From NCBI GenBank assembly GCA_047608075.1, contig JBLKRX010000007.1:62001-126000 (forward strand): a stretch of DNA of 64,000 nucleotides, read 5' to 3'. The stretch is from Ferdinandcohnia humi_A. GTDB taxonomy: Bacteria; Bacillota; Bacilli; Bacillales; Bacillaceae_L. Under the pieces are notes generated by a model. That model was not told the DNA's origin, did not search any database, and saw nothing but the letters and a program-made list of their open reading frames with translations. Positions 26,024-34,155 of the stretch are shown in pieces. How positions within the stretch are numbered: position 1 is the first letter of the stretch; each line of letters opens with the position of its first letter. The position numbers were made by a program, and so were the translations under genes.

Positions 26024-26155
26024 GGTGATTTCCACTCCTGGCACTTTCTTTCCACGGGCGGCCCGGGAGCCTCCTCGTGAGCTGCGCTCCTGTCGGGGTC
26101 TCACCTGCTCACACTTGTTCCCGCAGGAGTCTCGTGACATGCGCTTCAATCACCC
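26024..26155. repeat. large dispersed imperfect-palindrome repeat, copy B
   Basis: It runs from GGTGATTTCCACTCC to TCAATCACC with internal CTCCTGTCGGGGTCTCACC and CCCGCAGGAGTCTCGT. It is the same element as 17271-17463 but without about 60 central bases, in the same orientation. Confidence 0.8.
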
Positions 26156-26220
26156 TGCTGTATATAAAAATGCAGGTTAAAATAACCTTCCTTTCTTATT
26201 AACAAAACTTGTTTCTTCAC

Positions 26221-26240
26221 GGGACCTGTCCCTTGTCCCA
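26221..26240. repeat. GGGACA-type short repeat
   Basis: GGGACCTGTCCCTTGTCCCA, a partial unit of the family seen at 9148, 11887 and 14570. Confidence 0.55.
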
Positions 26241-26628
26241 TAGTAGATGTAAAAAATTCTTAAAGATAGTGGTGAGATTGATTGTTTTTTCTTCTAGAAA
26301 TAATTACTTAGATAATATATTGTATACCTAAAACAATGAAAGCCCTACCACTCTTTCATCCTTACGGCTCCTTGTCCGCGCCAGTGTAAATCAGGATTGC
26401 AAGTATCAAGTGACTATTTACCGAGTTATTTGATGAAACTTCGTTCGTAAAAGAAATTAAAATACTAAAAATGGATTAAGTTGTAGAAATAACAATTGAG
26501 GTTATTGCTCTTAAGGCGAGTTGAAGAAGTTGAATGTCTTTGAAAAGATTTACTTTTAATAATAATCGTATTCCCGAAAATTTCAGAATCTATTTTTGGG
26601 AGATGTGGTATATTATCTTAAATTAGTA

Positions 26629-27090
26629 TTAACAGAAACTTTTTATTTGATTTTCAGTGATCCCTTTAATTAATCCCAGTTCACTAATCAAAAATTCATG
26701 TGCGTTATCTAACATTCTTTTTTCGCTTGAATTAAGTGCTTTTTCTTTCTTCATACGCATTAAATCACGTACTACTTCAGCACCTTCTTGTATATTACCC
26801 GTTTTTATTTTGTCCGTGTTCACTTTATACCTTTGTTTCCACGGCAGTAATCTATCTGATTCTCCATGCTGATAAATGTGTATGATGTGTTTTAATGCAA
26901 TTATGTCGGTAACTGGACGTATACCAGAACTTACTATTTTAGCCGTAGGAATCATGACTTGCATATTACCAATTACCATTTTTATGACATAATACTGTTG
27001 TTTTTCCCCTGAGATTTCCTTTACTTCTATGGCTTCAATTATACCTGCTCCGTGCATTGGATAAACAATGTTATCGCCAATTTGAAACAA
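26629..27090 (-). CDS. CarD-family transcription regulator (YdeB-like)
   Basis: A 153-residue RNA-polymerase-binding protein. The N-terminal CarD/TRCF-RID domain reads FQIGDNIVYPMHGAGIIE, and a C-terminal helical domain holds ALNSSEKRMLDNAHEFLISE. Family members bind the RNA polymerase beta subunit and affect open-complex stability, often of rRNA or stress promoters. The start is taken as TTG at 27090. There GGAGGTGG lies 7 bases upstream, and the protein then begins MFQIGDNIVYP like its relatives. The ATG at 27105 overlaps the ribosome binding site itself. It is a single gene. Confidence 0.85.
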   Translation of the reverse strand: MFQIGDNIVYPMHGAGIIEAIEVKEISGEKQQYYVIKMVIGNMQVMIPTAKIVSSGIRPVTDIIALKHIIHIYQHGESDRLLPWKQRYKVNTDKIKTGNIQEGAEVVRDLMRMKKEKALNSSEKRMLDNAHEFLISELGLIKGITENQIKSFC

Positions 27091-27619
27091 ATAATCCACC
27101 TCCATATATGCTAACCTTCTTAACCTTAACATATATATTACTTAATATCAAATTTTTAATAATATCATATTTTCTTTTTAACCGTCAACTACTTTTTATT
27201 TAAAAATCAAAAAAGAAAATAACAATAGGAATGGTGTCGGATTACCTTAAAGGGAAGGTTAAATTTCACTTATATAGAGGTTGGGGCTATAACATTCTTA
27301 TTATAAAACTTCAGTTACAAAAAATGAGAGACGCTTTTTAAATGAGGAATTATCTTTTTTCAATGTAGTTTAAACACTACCCATTCAATTTTTAGTTGAA
27401 GGAAAAAACTCTTCTAGACAATCAATTCCTTGTTCCATACTCAATCCTAATGCAGTTGTTAGTACTTCTTCATAAACATATTATTCCCAATGTCCTATCC
27501 TTCATTTTCTTCAGTTGGCATTCCAACAGCTTCATTCCATCAGGATGCGACAGATCCCTTGGCCCATACTGGGACACGGGACTTGTCCTTAGAAACTCTC
27601 CCCTCATCTACATTTTCTT
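27091..27619. other. intergenic region between carD and the second small-gene copy
   Basis: No credible gene is seen in these 529 bases. The first part is very AT-rich. A degenerate GGGACA-type unit lies at 27570-27590, close to the stop codon of the small gene. Confidence 0.45.
27570..27590. repeat. degenerate GGGACA-type repeat near small-gene copy 2
   Basis: TGGGACACGGGACTTGTCCTT, 30 bases beyond the stop codon of the gene at 27620-27859, mirroring the arrangement at 14570-14597. Confidence 0.55.
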
Positions 27620-27859
27620 TTAATACCCCGCTACTGCAGGAAAACTCGCATGCTCTTTCTTCATATCTCGAAACGTAACAACCTCATTCCCTCTCACAAA
27701 CTCAAAGTCTAGTGGATATTCGTGACAGTTCTTAGGTGTTTGCAGATACTTTTTCGCAAAGTATTGAGTTGCTTCTTGATGATTACGCGCAAAGATGAAC
27801 ACAAAATCGTTAAAGTTTGTTTTCAATGAGTAAACATTGATTCGATGAAACCCTAACAC
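27620..27859 (-). pseudogene. small protein of unknown function, copy 2, probably decayed
   Basis: A paralogue of the 14599-14877 gene. From SLKTNFNDFVFIFAR to FPAVAGY the two are nearly the same. This copy ends five codons early where GGGTATTAC has become GGGTATTAA. The open frame continues upstream of the GTG at 27859 for about 34 codons (ending NKKSASWYNDKADHQKV... in sense order) without an ATG. The first copy has a different N terminus. One of them, probably this one, has lost its original start. Function is unknown. Confidence 0.5.
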
Positions 27860-28032
27860 ATTGTTTTCAATTAGTTCCTCTACCTTCTGATGATCTGCTT
27901 TATCATTGTACCACGAAGCAGATTTTTTGTTTTTCGAGTTTCTTTTTCAACATAAGCACCTTTAGTACAAAGGAGATGTCATTTTGACAACCATTGTCCC
28001 ACTCTTGCACCAAATATTTTACCAATCTTTGT

Positions 28033-28064
28033 ATATAGACTACATAAATCAATGTAGTCTATAT
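28033..28064. other. perfect 13-bp-arm hairpin
   Basis: ATATAGACTACAT and ATGTAGTCTATAT pair around AAATCA. It lies 43 bases past the Nif3-like stop. The sequence after it on the plus strand is TTTAATTG, so it may be a weak bidirectional terminator. Confidence 0.55.
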
Positions 28065-28106
28065 TTTAATTGTTAAATTCTTTTAAGTAATACGTATTAT
28101 TATGAC

Positions 28107-28868
28107 TTATTTTATATTCGCTTCATAATGCTCTTCATTAAGTTTCACTACTTCAAGTTCCTTTAAATTCTCATTCAATTTCAATGCTAAACTTTGAATT
28201 CCAAAGAATTCTGTGAAAGTATGACTCCCAATTATAAGATTTATCCCTCTAAACTGAGCATATTGAATCGTATACAAATTACATTCACCTGTAATGTATA
28301 CATCACACTTATTTTCAATTGCTTCCTTAAGGCAAGTTGTTGGGGCTCCATTACCACAGACTAAGCCCACTCGCTTCACCTTTTTGTCATTAAACCGCCA
28401 AGATTTTACTGGTTCTTCAAGTAGATTTTCAAGATTTTTTACTAATTCATTAAATTGAATTTCTTTATCATATTCTGCGATTCTACCAAAATATAATCCT
28501 TCCCATTCATGGGTTCTTTTAACAATTTCTAAATTCAATTTTTTTAATAAACTATCATTTGTTCCAAAGTTACAGTCATCAAGTGGCAAGTGATTATAGT
28601 AGTGACTTATACCATACTCTTCTAGTTTTTCTATGCATGCCTCTTTTAATCCATAAATTTCATCCCATGCATCGTGGTGTGTCACCATCATATCAACTCC
28701 AAGAATTCTTGCTTCCTCTATAGTTTCAAGCGTTAGGTTTACACAGTATCCTAATTTTTTAACTTTCTTTTCTGCATGGTAAGTAATCCCAGATTCACTA
28801 GAAAAGATTTCCTCACTTGTTACATTAAAAAGATCATTAATTCTTTCAACAATATGTGAAACATCCAT
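28107..28868 (-). CDS. Nif3-like dinuclear metal-binding protein
   Basis: A 253-residue member of the Nif3/YqfO family, conserved proteins with a two-metal site and no firm biochemical role (GTP cyclohydrolase I type 2-like). Metal-binding motifs are MMVTHHDAWDE, YYNHLPLDD and the C-terminal GSHTFTEFFGI. It is shorter than YqfO (about 370) because the central PII-like insertion is missing, as in many Nif3 proteins. It is a single gene upstream of an unusual accessory region. The call is firm, the function is not. Confidence 0.83.
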   Translation of the reverse strand: MDVSHIVERINDLFNVTSEEIFSSESGITYHAEKKVKKLGYCVNLTLETIEEARILGVDMMVTHHDAWDEIYGLKEACIEKLEEYGISHYYNHLPLDDCNFGTNDSLLKKLNLEIVKRTHEWEGLYFGRIAEYDKEIQFNELVKNLENLLEEPVKSWRFNDKKVKRVGLVCGNGAPTTCLKEAIENKCDVYITGECNLYTIQYAQFRGINLIIGSHTFTEFFGIQSLALKLNENLKELEVVKLNEEHYEANIK

Positions 28869-29028
28869 ATACTTACCTCCTCAAATACTAGTTTTATATC
28901 TTTTATAAACAGAAGGTTTACAGTAGCAAAAAGTGTGTCATTCTTTGGTACACTTGTTGTCGTTTAGTGGTAAATGCTTTGTCAGAGGTTGTCTAATAAT
29001 TAATTCTTAAAATACATAATTTACTATA

Positions 29029-29784
29029 TTAACTCGACTGCTTCACAACAAACTTACACTTCGGATAATTACTACACCCTTTAAAAGCCCCATACTTCCC
29101 TTTCCGATCAACAAGGTCCGAACCACATTTAGGGCACATGTTAGAATTAATCTTATACTGATAAAAGCGTTGTGAGTCTTTGACGTTCTTCACATGCTGC
29201 TTCTTTTTTTCAAAATCAGCATTTGTTGTTTTTTCTAGCTTTGCTACAATCTGTTGGACTTCTGCTCCTGTCAATTTAACCTTTTTGTTTGTATTGATTG
29301 TGCTTAACAGACGTGAGGAATAAATCACACTTACGGAAGGCTCATTGATATCCTTAACTTTAAGAGTAGCACGAGTACTGAACGAAACAATAGAATGATA
29401 GATTTCATTGTTTTCTACACCTAAATACTCTTGCAACGCCTTAATATGACCGTAGTTCTGCCATAAAGGATTATAAAGCTTTTCCTTATGTTTAAAAATA
29501 ACCTGTGTCCAATACTTACTCTTAGGATCGCCGTATATCCAACCTTTGTAATTCTTCGTCTCAATTACAAAAATACCAAACGGAGATACCACAACATGAT
29601 CGATCTGAGATGCTTTTCTGTTCTTAAGTGGAATTAGTACATCGTTAAACACCTTATACTGCTCTTTATCTAGCTTGTTTAAATATAACCAAACGGATGC
29701 TTCACCAAGGTAGCCTTTTACTTTTGGTAGACCGAGTGCTGCAATTATCACAGCAATAATTATGTAAACTGCTATTCCTCCCAT
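29029..29784 (-). CDS. NERD-domain nuclease-related protein with C-terminal zinc ribbon
   Basis: A 251-residue protein. It has an N-terminal membrane helix (GGIAVYIIIAVIIAALGL) and a NERD domain starting GEASVWLYLNKL with SQIDHVVVSPFGIFVIETKNYKGWIYG. Asp, Glu and Lys there form a PD-(D/E)xK-like site. A topoisomerase-type C4 zinc finger follows (CPKCGSDLVDRKGKYGAFKGC). Such proteins are predicted to bind or cut nucleic acid at the membrane. The start at 29784 follows an excellent AAAGGGGGAAC; an upstream ATG at 29835 has none. It is next to a group II intron and an R-M system. Confidence 0.8.
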   Translation of the reverse strand: MGGIAVYIIIAVIIAALGLPKVKGYLGEASVWLYLNKLDKEQYKVFNDVLIPLKNRKASQIDHVVVSPFGIFVIETKNYKGWIYGDPKSKYWTQVIFKHKEKLYNPLWQNYGHIKALQEYLGVENNEIYHSIVSFSTRATLKVKDINEPSVSVIYSSRLLSTINTNKKVKLTGAEVQQIVAKLEKTTNADFEKKKQHVKNVKDSQRFYQYKINSNMCPKCGSDLVDRKGKYGAFKGCSNYPKCKFVVKQSS

Positions 29785-29923
29785 TAAAGTTCCCCCTTTT
29801 ACTAGATTCCAAAATTCTACAATTAGGTCAATCATACCACAAATAATTACAATTTTTAGAAGTTAATAAGGAAAATTCACTAATGGAGTAGAGGGAAAAT
29901 AACTTAATTATTTTCGCCCAACT

Positions 29924-29962
29924 CTCACACCACCGTACGTACGGTTCCGTATACGGCGGTTC
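29924..29962 (-). ncRNA. group II intron domain V
   Basis: On the minus strand the hairpin GAACCGCCGTATACGG... ACGTACGGTGGTGTGAG has the length and asymmetric pairing of domain V, the catalytic core. It lies between the maturase stop and the intron end. Confidence 0.7.
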
Positions 29963-29965
29963 AAT

Positions 29966-31240
29966 TTATATTACAGAGTGTACTTTTAGATAAAGTTCTA
30001 AAGCAGAGGGAAGTCCCCTCTGCTTTAGTCTTTTGTTTGAGATTGCTCTTTGAACAACTTTCGATAGTCCGATGTACCGGTAACCTCTACGACAGAAAGT
30101 TAATCCTTTCGCCTCTTCCTCAGGAATCCCTAATTGAACAAGCGATTTGATTTGTTTCTTCAGAACCTTCCATTGCTTCCAGATGATAACTCTAATTCTG
30201 GAGCGAAGCTTCTTATCTATCTCACCCATCGCTTTTTTCATATTTGAGATTCTAAAGTAATTAACCCACCCAAGTATGACTTGTTTTAGTTTTAATATTC
30301 GATAGTTCAGCGAAACACTCCAATTTCGCTTTGTTAATTGTCGAAGCTTCCTTTGAAACTTTTGTATTGACATTGAATGGGGTTATACTTGATATTTCTC
30401 AGTCATAAAATCGTAATAATACCCAAATCCTAAGAATTTCAAGTCTCTTAGACGGGAGATTTTACTCTTTTCTACATTGACTATCAACCCTAATTTCTTT
30501 TCTATAATTCTCACGATTGATTCCATCACTCTATTCGCAGCTTTCTCACTCTTCACGAAGATTAGGGCATCATCAGCGTATCTCACGAACTGGAGTCCTC
30601 TACTTTCTAGTTCCTTATCCAGTTCGTTTAACATAATATTACTCAACAATGGGCTTAGGTTTCCTCCTTGCGGAGTTCCAACTGGTGTTTCTTCATATTT
30701 CCCATTCACCATAACTCCACTGACAAGATATTTTCTTATTAGAGAAATGACATCTCCATCATCTATTGTATTGGAAATGATTCGCATGAGTTTATCGTGG
30801 TTGACTGTATCGAAAAATCTTTCAAGGTCAATATCTACAACCCAATCGTGTCCATCATTCAGAAATTCCAAGCTTTTTATAATTGCCATCTCACAACTTC
30901 TTTTTGGTCTAAAGCCGTAACTGAATTCGCTGAACTGCTTTTCAAATATTGGACTGAGTACTTGATGAATGGCTTGTTAAACTACCCTATCCACTACTGT
31001 TGGTATTCCCAATTTGCGCATCTTTCCAATTTCTTTTGGGATCTCCACTCTTAAGGCAGCTTGTGGTTGGTATTTTCTTGTTCTGATGCGCTGACGTAGC
31101 TCATCTTTGTTCTCTTTCAGATATTGTTTCAGTTCATCGACCGTTATTTCATCGATCCCACTAGCACCTTTATTTTTATAGACACGCAAGTAGGCTTCAT
31201 TTATATTTTGATTACTTAGAATCTGTTCTAAAAGTTCCAC
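29966..31240 (-). pseudogene. ltrA: group II intron reverse transcriptase/maturase with two in-frame stops
   Basis: A single 424-codon frame interrupted twice by TAA, at 30977-30979 and at 30383-30385, with no frameshift. The three pieces together give a full-length maturase. They contain NKGASGIDEITVDEL, RT motifs with DIDLERFFDTVNHDKL, GTPQGGNLSPLLSNI and FVRYADDALIF, then the thumb/X domain (GWVNYFRISN). The stops replace what look like CAA (Gln) and AAA (Lys) codons. The protein starts with GTG behind AAAGGAG. Unless the stops are suppressed or are sequencing errors, no active maturase is made. Confidence 0.88.
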
Positions 31241-31735
31241 ACTCGTTTCTCCTTTCCTCTCACGTAATAAATGATAGCTCCATTTTGGTTATCCTTTGAG
31301 GTATACTTTCACCATTAACCCATTCGGAGTAGGTCACTTACGCATTCGTGGCGTTGAAACACTGTAGATTGTTCAGCCCTTCATGAATTACTTCATAACT
31401 ATGGCTTCTGCTGACTTTTTGCGATAAACCTTTTTCGACTGTACCTATGTACATCCGCAAGACCTCCCAGGGTAAGACAACTATCTTTCCTCTTTTACTC
31501 GCATGATTTACTCTGCAAAGTTACGCACATCTTTCGGACTTTGACTTGTCATGGATCCTCATCCCTTTACAAAGTCTTAGTATCATATTTCTGTTTGTCG
31601 AGCCAAGATTTTATTCTACGCTTCCTCCAGCACTACCTCACGATAAGTACCTTGCGCTTCCTTAGTGGTTGGACGATGTGTACCCCTACAGTGGACTTTC
31701 ACCACCTAGATAGTTGCCATGCCTGGCACACATAT

Positions 31736-31760
31736 AAAAAGAGCCCATAACCTGAGCTCT
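31736..31760 (-). terminator. intrinsic terminator, insertion site of the intron
   Basis: AGAGCTC/GGGCTCT stem followed on the minus strand by TTTTTATAT, after which the intron begins at once. It was the terminator of the pyrophosphohydrolase gene at 31774-32096. Confidence 0.8.
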
Positions 31761-31773
31761 TCTTCATGAAATA

Positions 31774-32096
31774 TTAATCATTAACATCAATTAAAAACAC
31801 CCTATTTTCAAAACCGCTACGTCTTTTGCTTTTCTTTCTCTTATTATATCTACCTCATATATGGTGGAACCGTGTGTGGTTGCTAAAGCATGTATTATTT
31901 CTAGTAAATCTGCAAGTTCTTCGATAGCACTATCACTATCTACTGCAGATAAATACTCATTTAATTCCTCTATACTCTTTTTTCCAATTCTTCACTAAAC
32001 TCTTCTGTAGATAAAACCCGTGTTCTGCAAGTCCGACCAGATTCCTCGATGATCAAAGGTATCTTATCTCTGACTAATTTATTGTATTTAACCATC
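31774..32096 (-). pseudogene. MazG-like/phosphoribosyl-ATP-type pyrophosphohydrolase, frameshifted
   Basis: The remnant of an approximately 107-residue nucleoside triphosphate pyrophosphohydrolase. Pieces read MVKYNKLVRDKIPLIIEES, then EELNEYLSAV...AIEELADLLEIIHALA, then SGFENRVFLIDVND in three frames. Restoring one A in each of two A-tracts (T-runs at 31979-31984 and 31825-31828 on the plus strand) rebuilds a continuous typical protein. Both lesions are one-base losses in homopolymers, so sequencing error cannot be excluded. The metal-binding EELAD motif is intact. A terminator and then the group II intron follow. Confidence 0.75.
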
Positions 32097-32136
32097 CAAA
32101 ATATCTTCCCCTTTAGTTCACTACCCCGGAAAACTT

Positions 32137-32432
32137 CACGTATATGCCAATTTAGATAAGATGTCTTCGGCCAATATCACATCACTAGTTAGTCGTACAA
32201 ATGGTTCCTCTGGATGATATGACTTTCGAATTGGACCAAAGTCAACTAATTATTCCTTTAACTTTGGCCGTACTTCTTCGTAAGGAAACGAATTACTTTT
32301 CTTTGATTGGAACTCACCTAGAACAAGCAAAATTAACAAAGGTTTATGTGGTGCTCTTTGTTCCCCTTTTTTCCATATGGATAGATTTTCGATTTTATTG
32401 ATTAGTTCTTCTTTATTCATTATTACACTCAT
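32137..32432 (-). pseudogene. N-terminal fragment of an HNH-type restriction endonuclease
   Basis: About 60 residues (KIENLSIWKKGEQRAPHKPL... onward) match the conserved N terminus of HNH endonucleases related to phosphorothioate- or modification-dependent restriction enzymes. A TAA then interrupts the frame. Some 40 more residues follow in frame, including DFGPIRKSYHPEEPFVRL, before a second stop. The catalytic HNH domain is absent. The fragment lies beside an intact restriction-modification system, as expected for a decaying defence island. Confidence 0.65.
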
Positions 32433-32609
32433 TTCTTTTAAGAAGATAAAAGAAGCATATTAAGAATAGTTATACTTATTAAATATCCTTTGTCTCTAAC
32501 GTTCTTTTATTGATAACGTGGCATGAACAAACTTTACCTATTCCAAATGGATCCAAAAAAATAATAATTATCATCTTGCTTCTAAACAATCTTACAAATT
32601 GCTCCAATT

Positions 32610-32646
32610 AAAAATATAAAGAAACACCCACTTAATAGTGGGTGTT
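32610..32646 (-). terminator. intrinsic terminator of the methyltransferase gene
   Basis: A 10-bp perfect stem (AACACCCACT/AGTGGGTGTT) followed on the minus strand by TCTTTATATTTTT. Confidence 0.82.
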
Positions 32647-32660
32647 AATGAAGTAATCTA

Positions 32661-33911
32661 TCAGAAAAGAGTAGTTTGAATCGTATCACGCTGTAAAAAT
32701 GCTTGTTCTTCTTCTTCAATTTCAAGAATCCTATTCCCCATACGTTCTATTAACTTTACAACAAGCGCGTTCCCCATACAGAAATACCTCATTCGTTCAG
32801 ACATTCCTTCAGTCCAATTATCTGGGAATCCGTTTAGGCGTTCACATTCAACTGGGGTTAAAATTCGTAAGCGCTTTGTAAATGGATCTTCGACTACATG
32901 GCTACTACGATTAACAGTTCCTTCACTTGTTAACATAGTTCTACCTGGTTTATCCAAAGGTTCTGGGAAGGCCATTCCTCCCTCAGAAAAAACATATTTA
33001 TGACCATTTGCTGCTGTACGTTCTATTTTCTTTGGGCCCTTTAAGTATTGAAACTTTTCAATTGCTTTCTCGCTCAAATAATATTTCTCATCAACGTTAG
33101 TTTCCAATATGTCACCTAAAACAATAGGCGGTTCTTCTATAGGTATAAGCTCCTCGGTATAGACAACACTATCTCTCATAATACCAGAGTTTAAATATTT
33201 AGCAGAAAATTGATCTGATATTTGTACAATATCTTCCGGTAGTATGAAAGAATGAGGCTTATGTTTTATTGAAACTTCCTCAGAAACAGGAAATTTACCT
33301 GCAAAAAATCCATCCTTATGAAGTAATTGTGAATCTTCCTTATTCAGTCTATCTTTTATATATGCTGTATCATTCCGAATAGCGAAAATGAAAATTCTAC
33401 GCCTTCTTTGTGCTTGTCCATATTCAGCTGCATTTATTACACGCCATTCAACAGAATAATTCAAATCACGGAGACTAGCTAACATAACTGAAAAATCTTT
33501 TCCTCTTTGTTTGGATGGAGATTTTAATAGACGATCAACATTTTCTAGTAATACATACTTTGGTTTTAATTCTGTTAAGAGACGCACAATTTCCCAGAAA
33601 AGAACCCCTTTCTTACCTTGAATTCCTTGTTCTCCGGAAAGGCTCCGAGCAACAGAATAATCTTGGCAAGGGAAACCACCAACCAATAATTCAATATTCA
33701 AATCTAGTAGTTTTCTCTCATCAACCGTAGCAATATCTTCATTTGAGTGAATACCTTTATCTTTGAATTGCCTTGCATAACAGTCAAAGGCATCTTGTAT
33801 CTTCTTTGATGGCTCCCATTGGTTCCCCCAAACAACTTCGAATCCATTAGTTGCTTCTAAACCTAATCGAAACCCACCTACCCCAGCAAATAATTCTATT
33901 ACGTTCAACAT
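32661..33911 (-). CDS. DNA (cytosine-5) methyltransferase of a Sau3AI-like R-M system
   Basis: A 416-residue methyltransferase that protects host DNA. Motif I is ELFAGVGGFRLGLE, motif IV GGFPCQDYSVA with catalytic Cys82, motif VI LLENVDRLL, motif VIII QAQRRRRIFIFA, and motifs IX-X RLRILTPVECERLNGFPDNW and YFCMGNALVV. The size matches M.Sau3AI. The divergent nuclease gene is Sau3AI-like, so the expected site is GATC with methylation of the cytosine. The ATG at 33911 starts the conserved sequence; a TTG two codons upstream is better spaced from GAGAGG and cannot be ruled out. Confidence 0.88.
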   Translation of the reverse strand: MLNVIELFAGVGGFRLGLEATNGFEVVWGNQWEPSKKIQDAFDCYARQFKDKGIHSNEDIATVDERKLLDLNIELLVGGFPCQDYSVARSLSGEQGIQGKKGVLFWEIVRLLTELKPKYVLLENVDRLLKSPSKQRGKDFSVMLASLRDLNYSVEWRVINAAEYGQAQRRRRIFIFAIRNDTAYIKDRLNKEDSQLLHKDGFFAGKFPVSEEVSIKHKPHSFILPEDIVQISDQFSAKYLNSGIMRDSVVYTEELIPIEEPPIVLGDILETNVDEKYYLSEKAIEKFQYLKGPKKIERTAANGHKYVFSEGGMAFPEPLDKPGRTMLTSEGTVNRSSHVVEDPFTKRLRILTPVECERLNGFPDNWTEGMSERMRYFCMGNALVVKLIERMGNRILEIEEEEQAFLQRDTIQTTLF

Positions 33912-34155
33912 AATCAATACATCCTCTCGATACTAAGATACCTATGAAACATTATAATAAAAACTAGTGAAAAGATCAAGCACTAGTAATTGTAAGATTC
34001 ACCATTTCCCAAAAGACTTCCAATATAATACAATGAAGTTATAAGAAAAATTCTATCAGCAATTATTAATTCTATTATACCACAAAAAAGAACAAATGTT
34101 CTTTGATAAAGTTCATTTTTTACCGAAATTTTATATAAATCTCAAGGAGAAAAAT

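Larger units (their letters stand above)
25633..26628. other. long non-coding region upstream of frlR
   Basis: No gene is visible in about 1 kb. It holds an FrlR operator (25721-25732), a cre-like site (25781-25794), the second copy of the large palindromic repeat (26024-26155) and a GGGACA-type unit (26221-26240). The last 390 bases contain nothing I can assign. Confidence 0.55.
29885..31731 (-). mobile_element. group II intron (class C-like) with damaged maturase gene
   Basis: The 5' end GTGTGCC at 31731 matches the conserved GUGYG start. About 490 bases of structured intron RNA precede the reverse-transcriptase gene. Domain V and a short domain VI follow its stop. The 3' end is near 29885, where the sequence reads TTTTCCCTCTACTCCAT; the exact last base is uncertain by a few positions. 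The intron lies directly behind a Rho-independent terminator (31736-31760), the favourite target of class C introns. Length is about 1.85 kb, normal for the class. Confidence 0.82.

Noticed and set aside
27396..27678. Two overlapping plus-strand open frames
   Set aside because: They are antisense to or downstream of the small-gene copy, have no plausible start signals and no recognisable content.
29966..31240. Three separate small genes in the intron
   Set aside because: All three pieces are in one frame and join into a full-length maturase; they are one gene with two nonsense codons.
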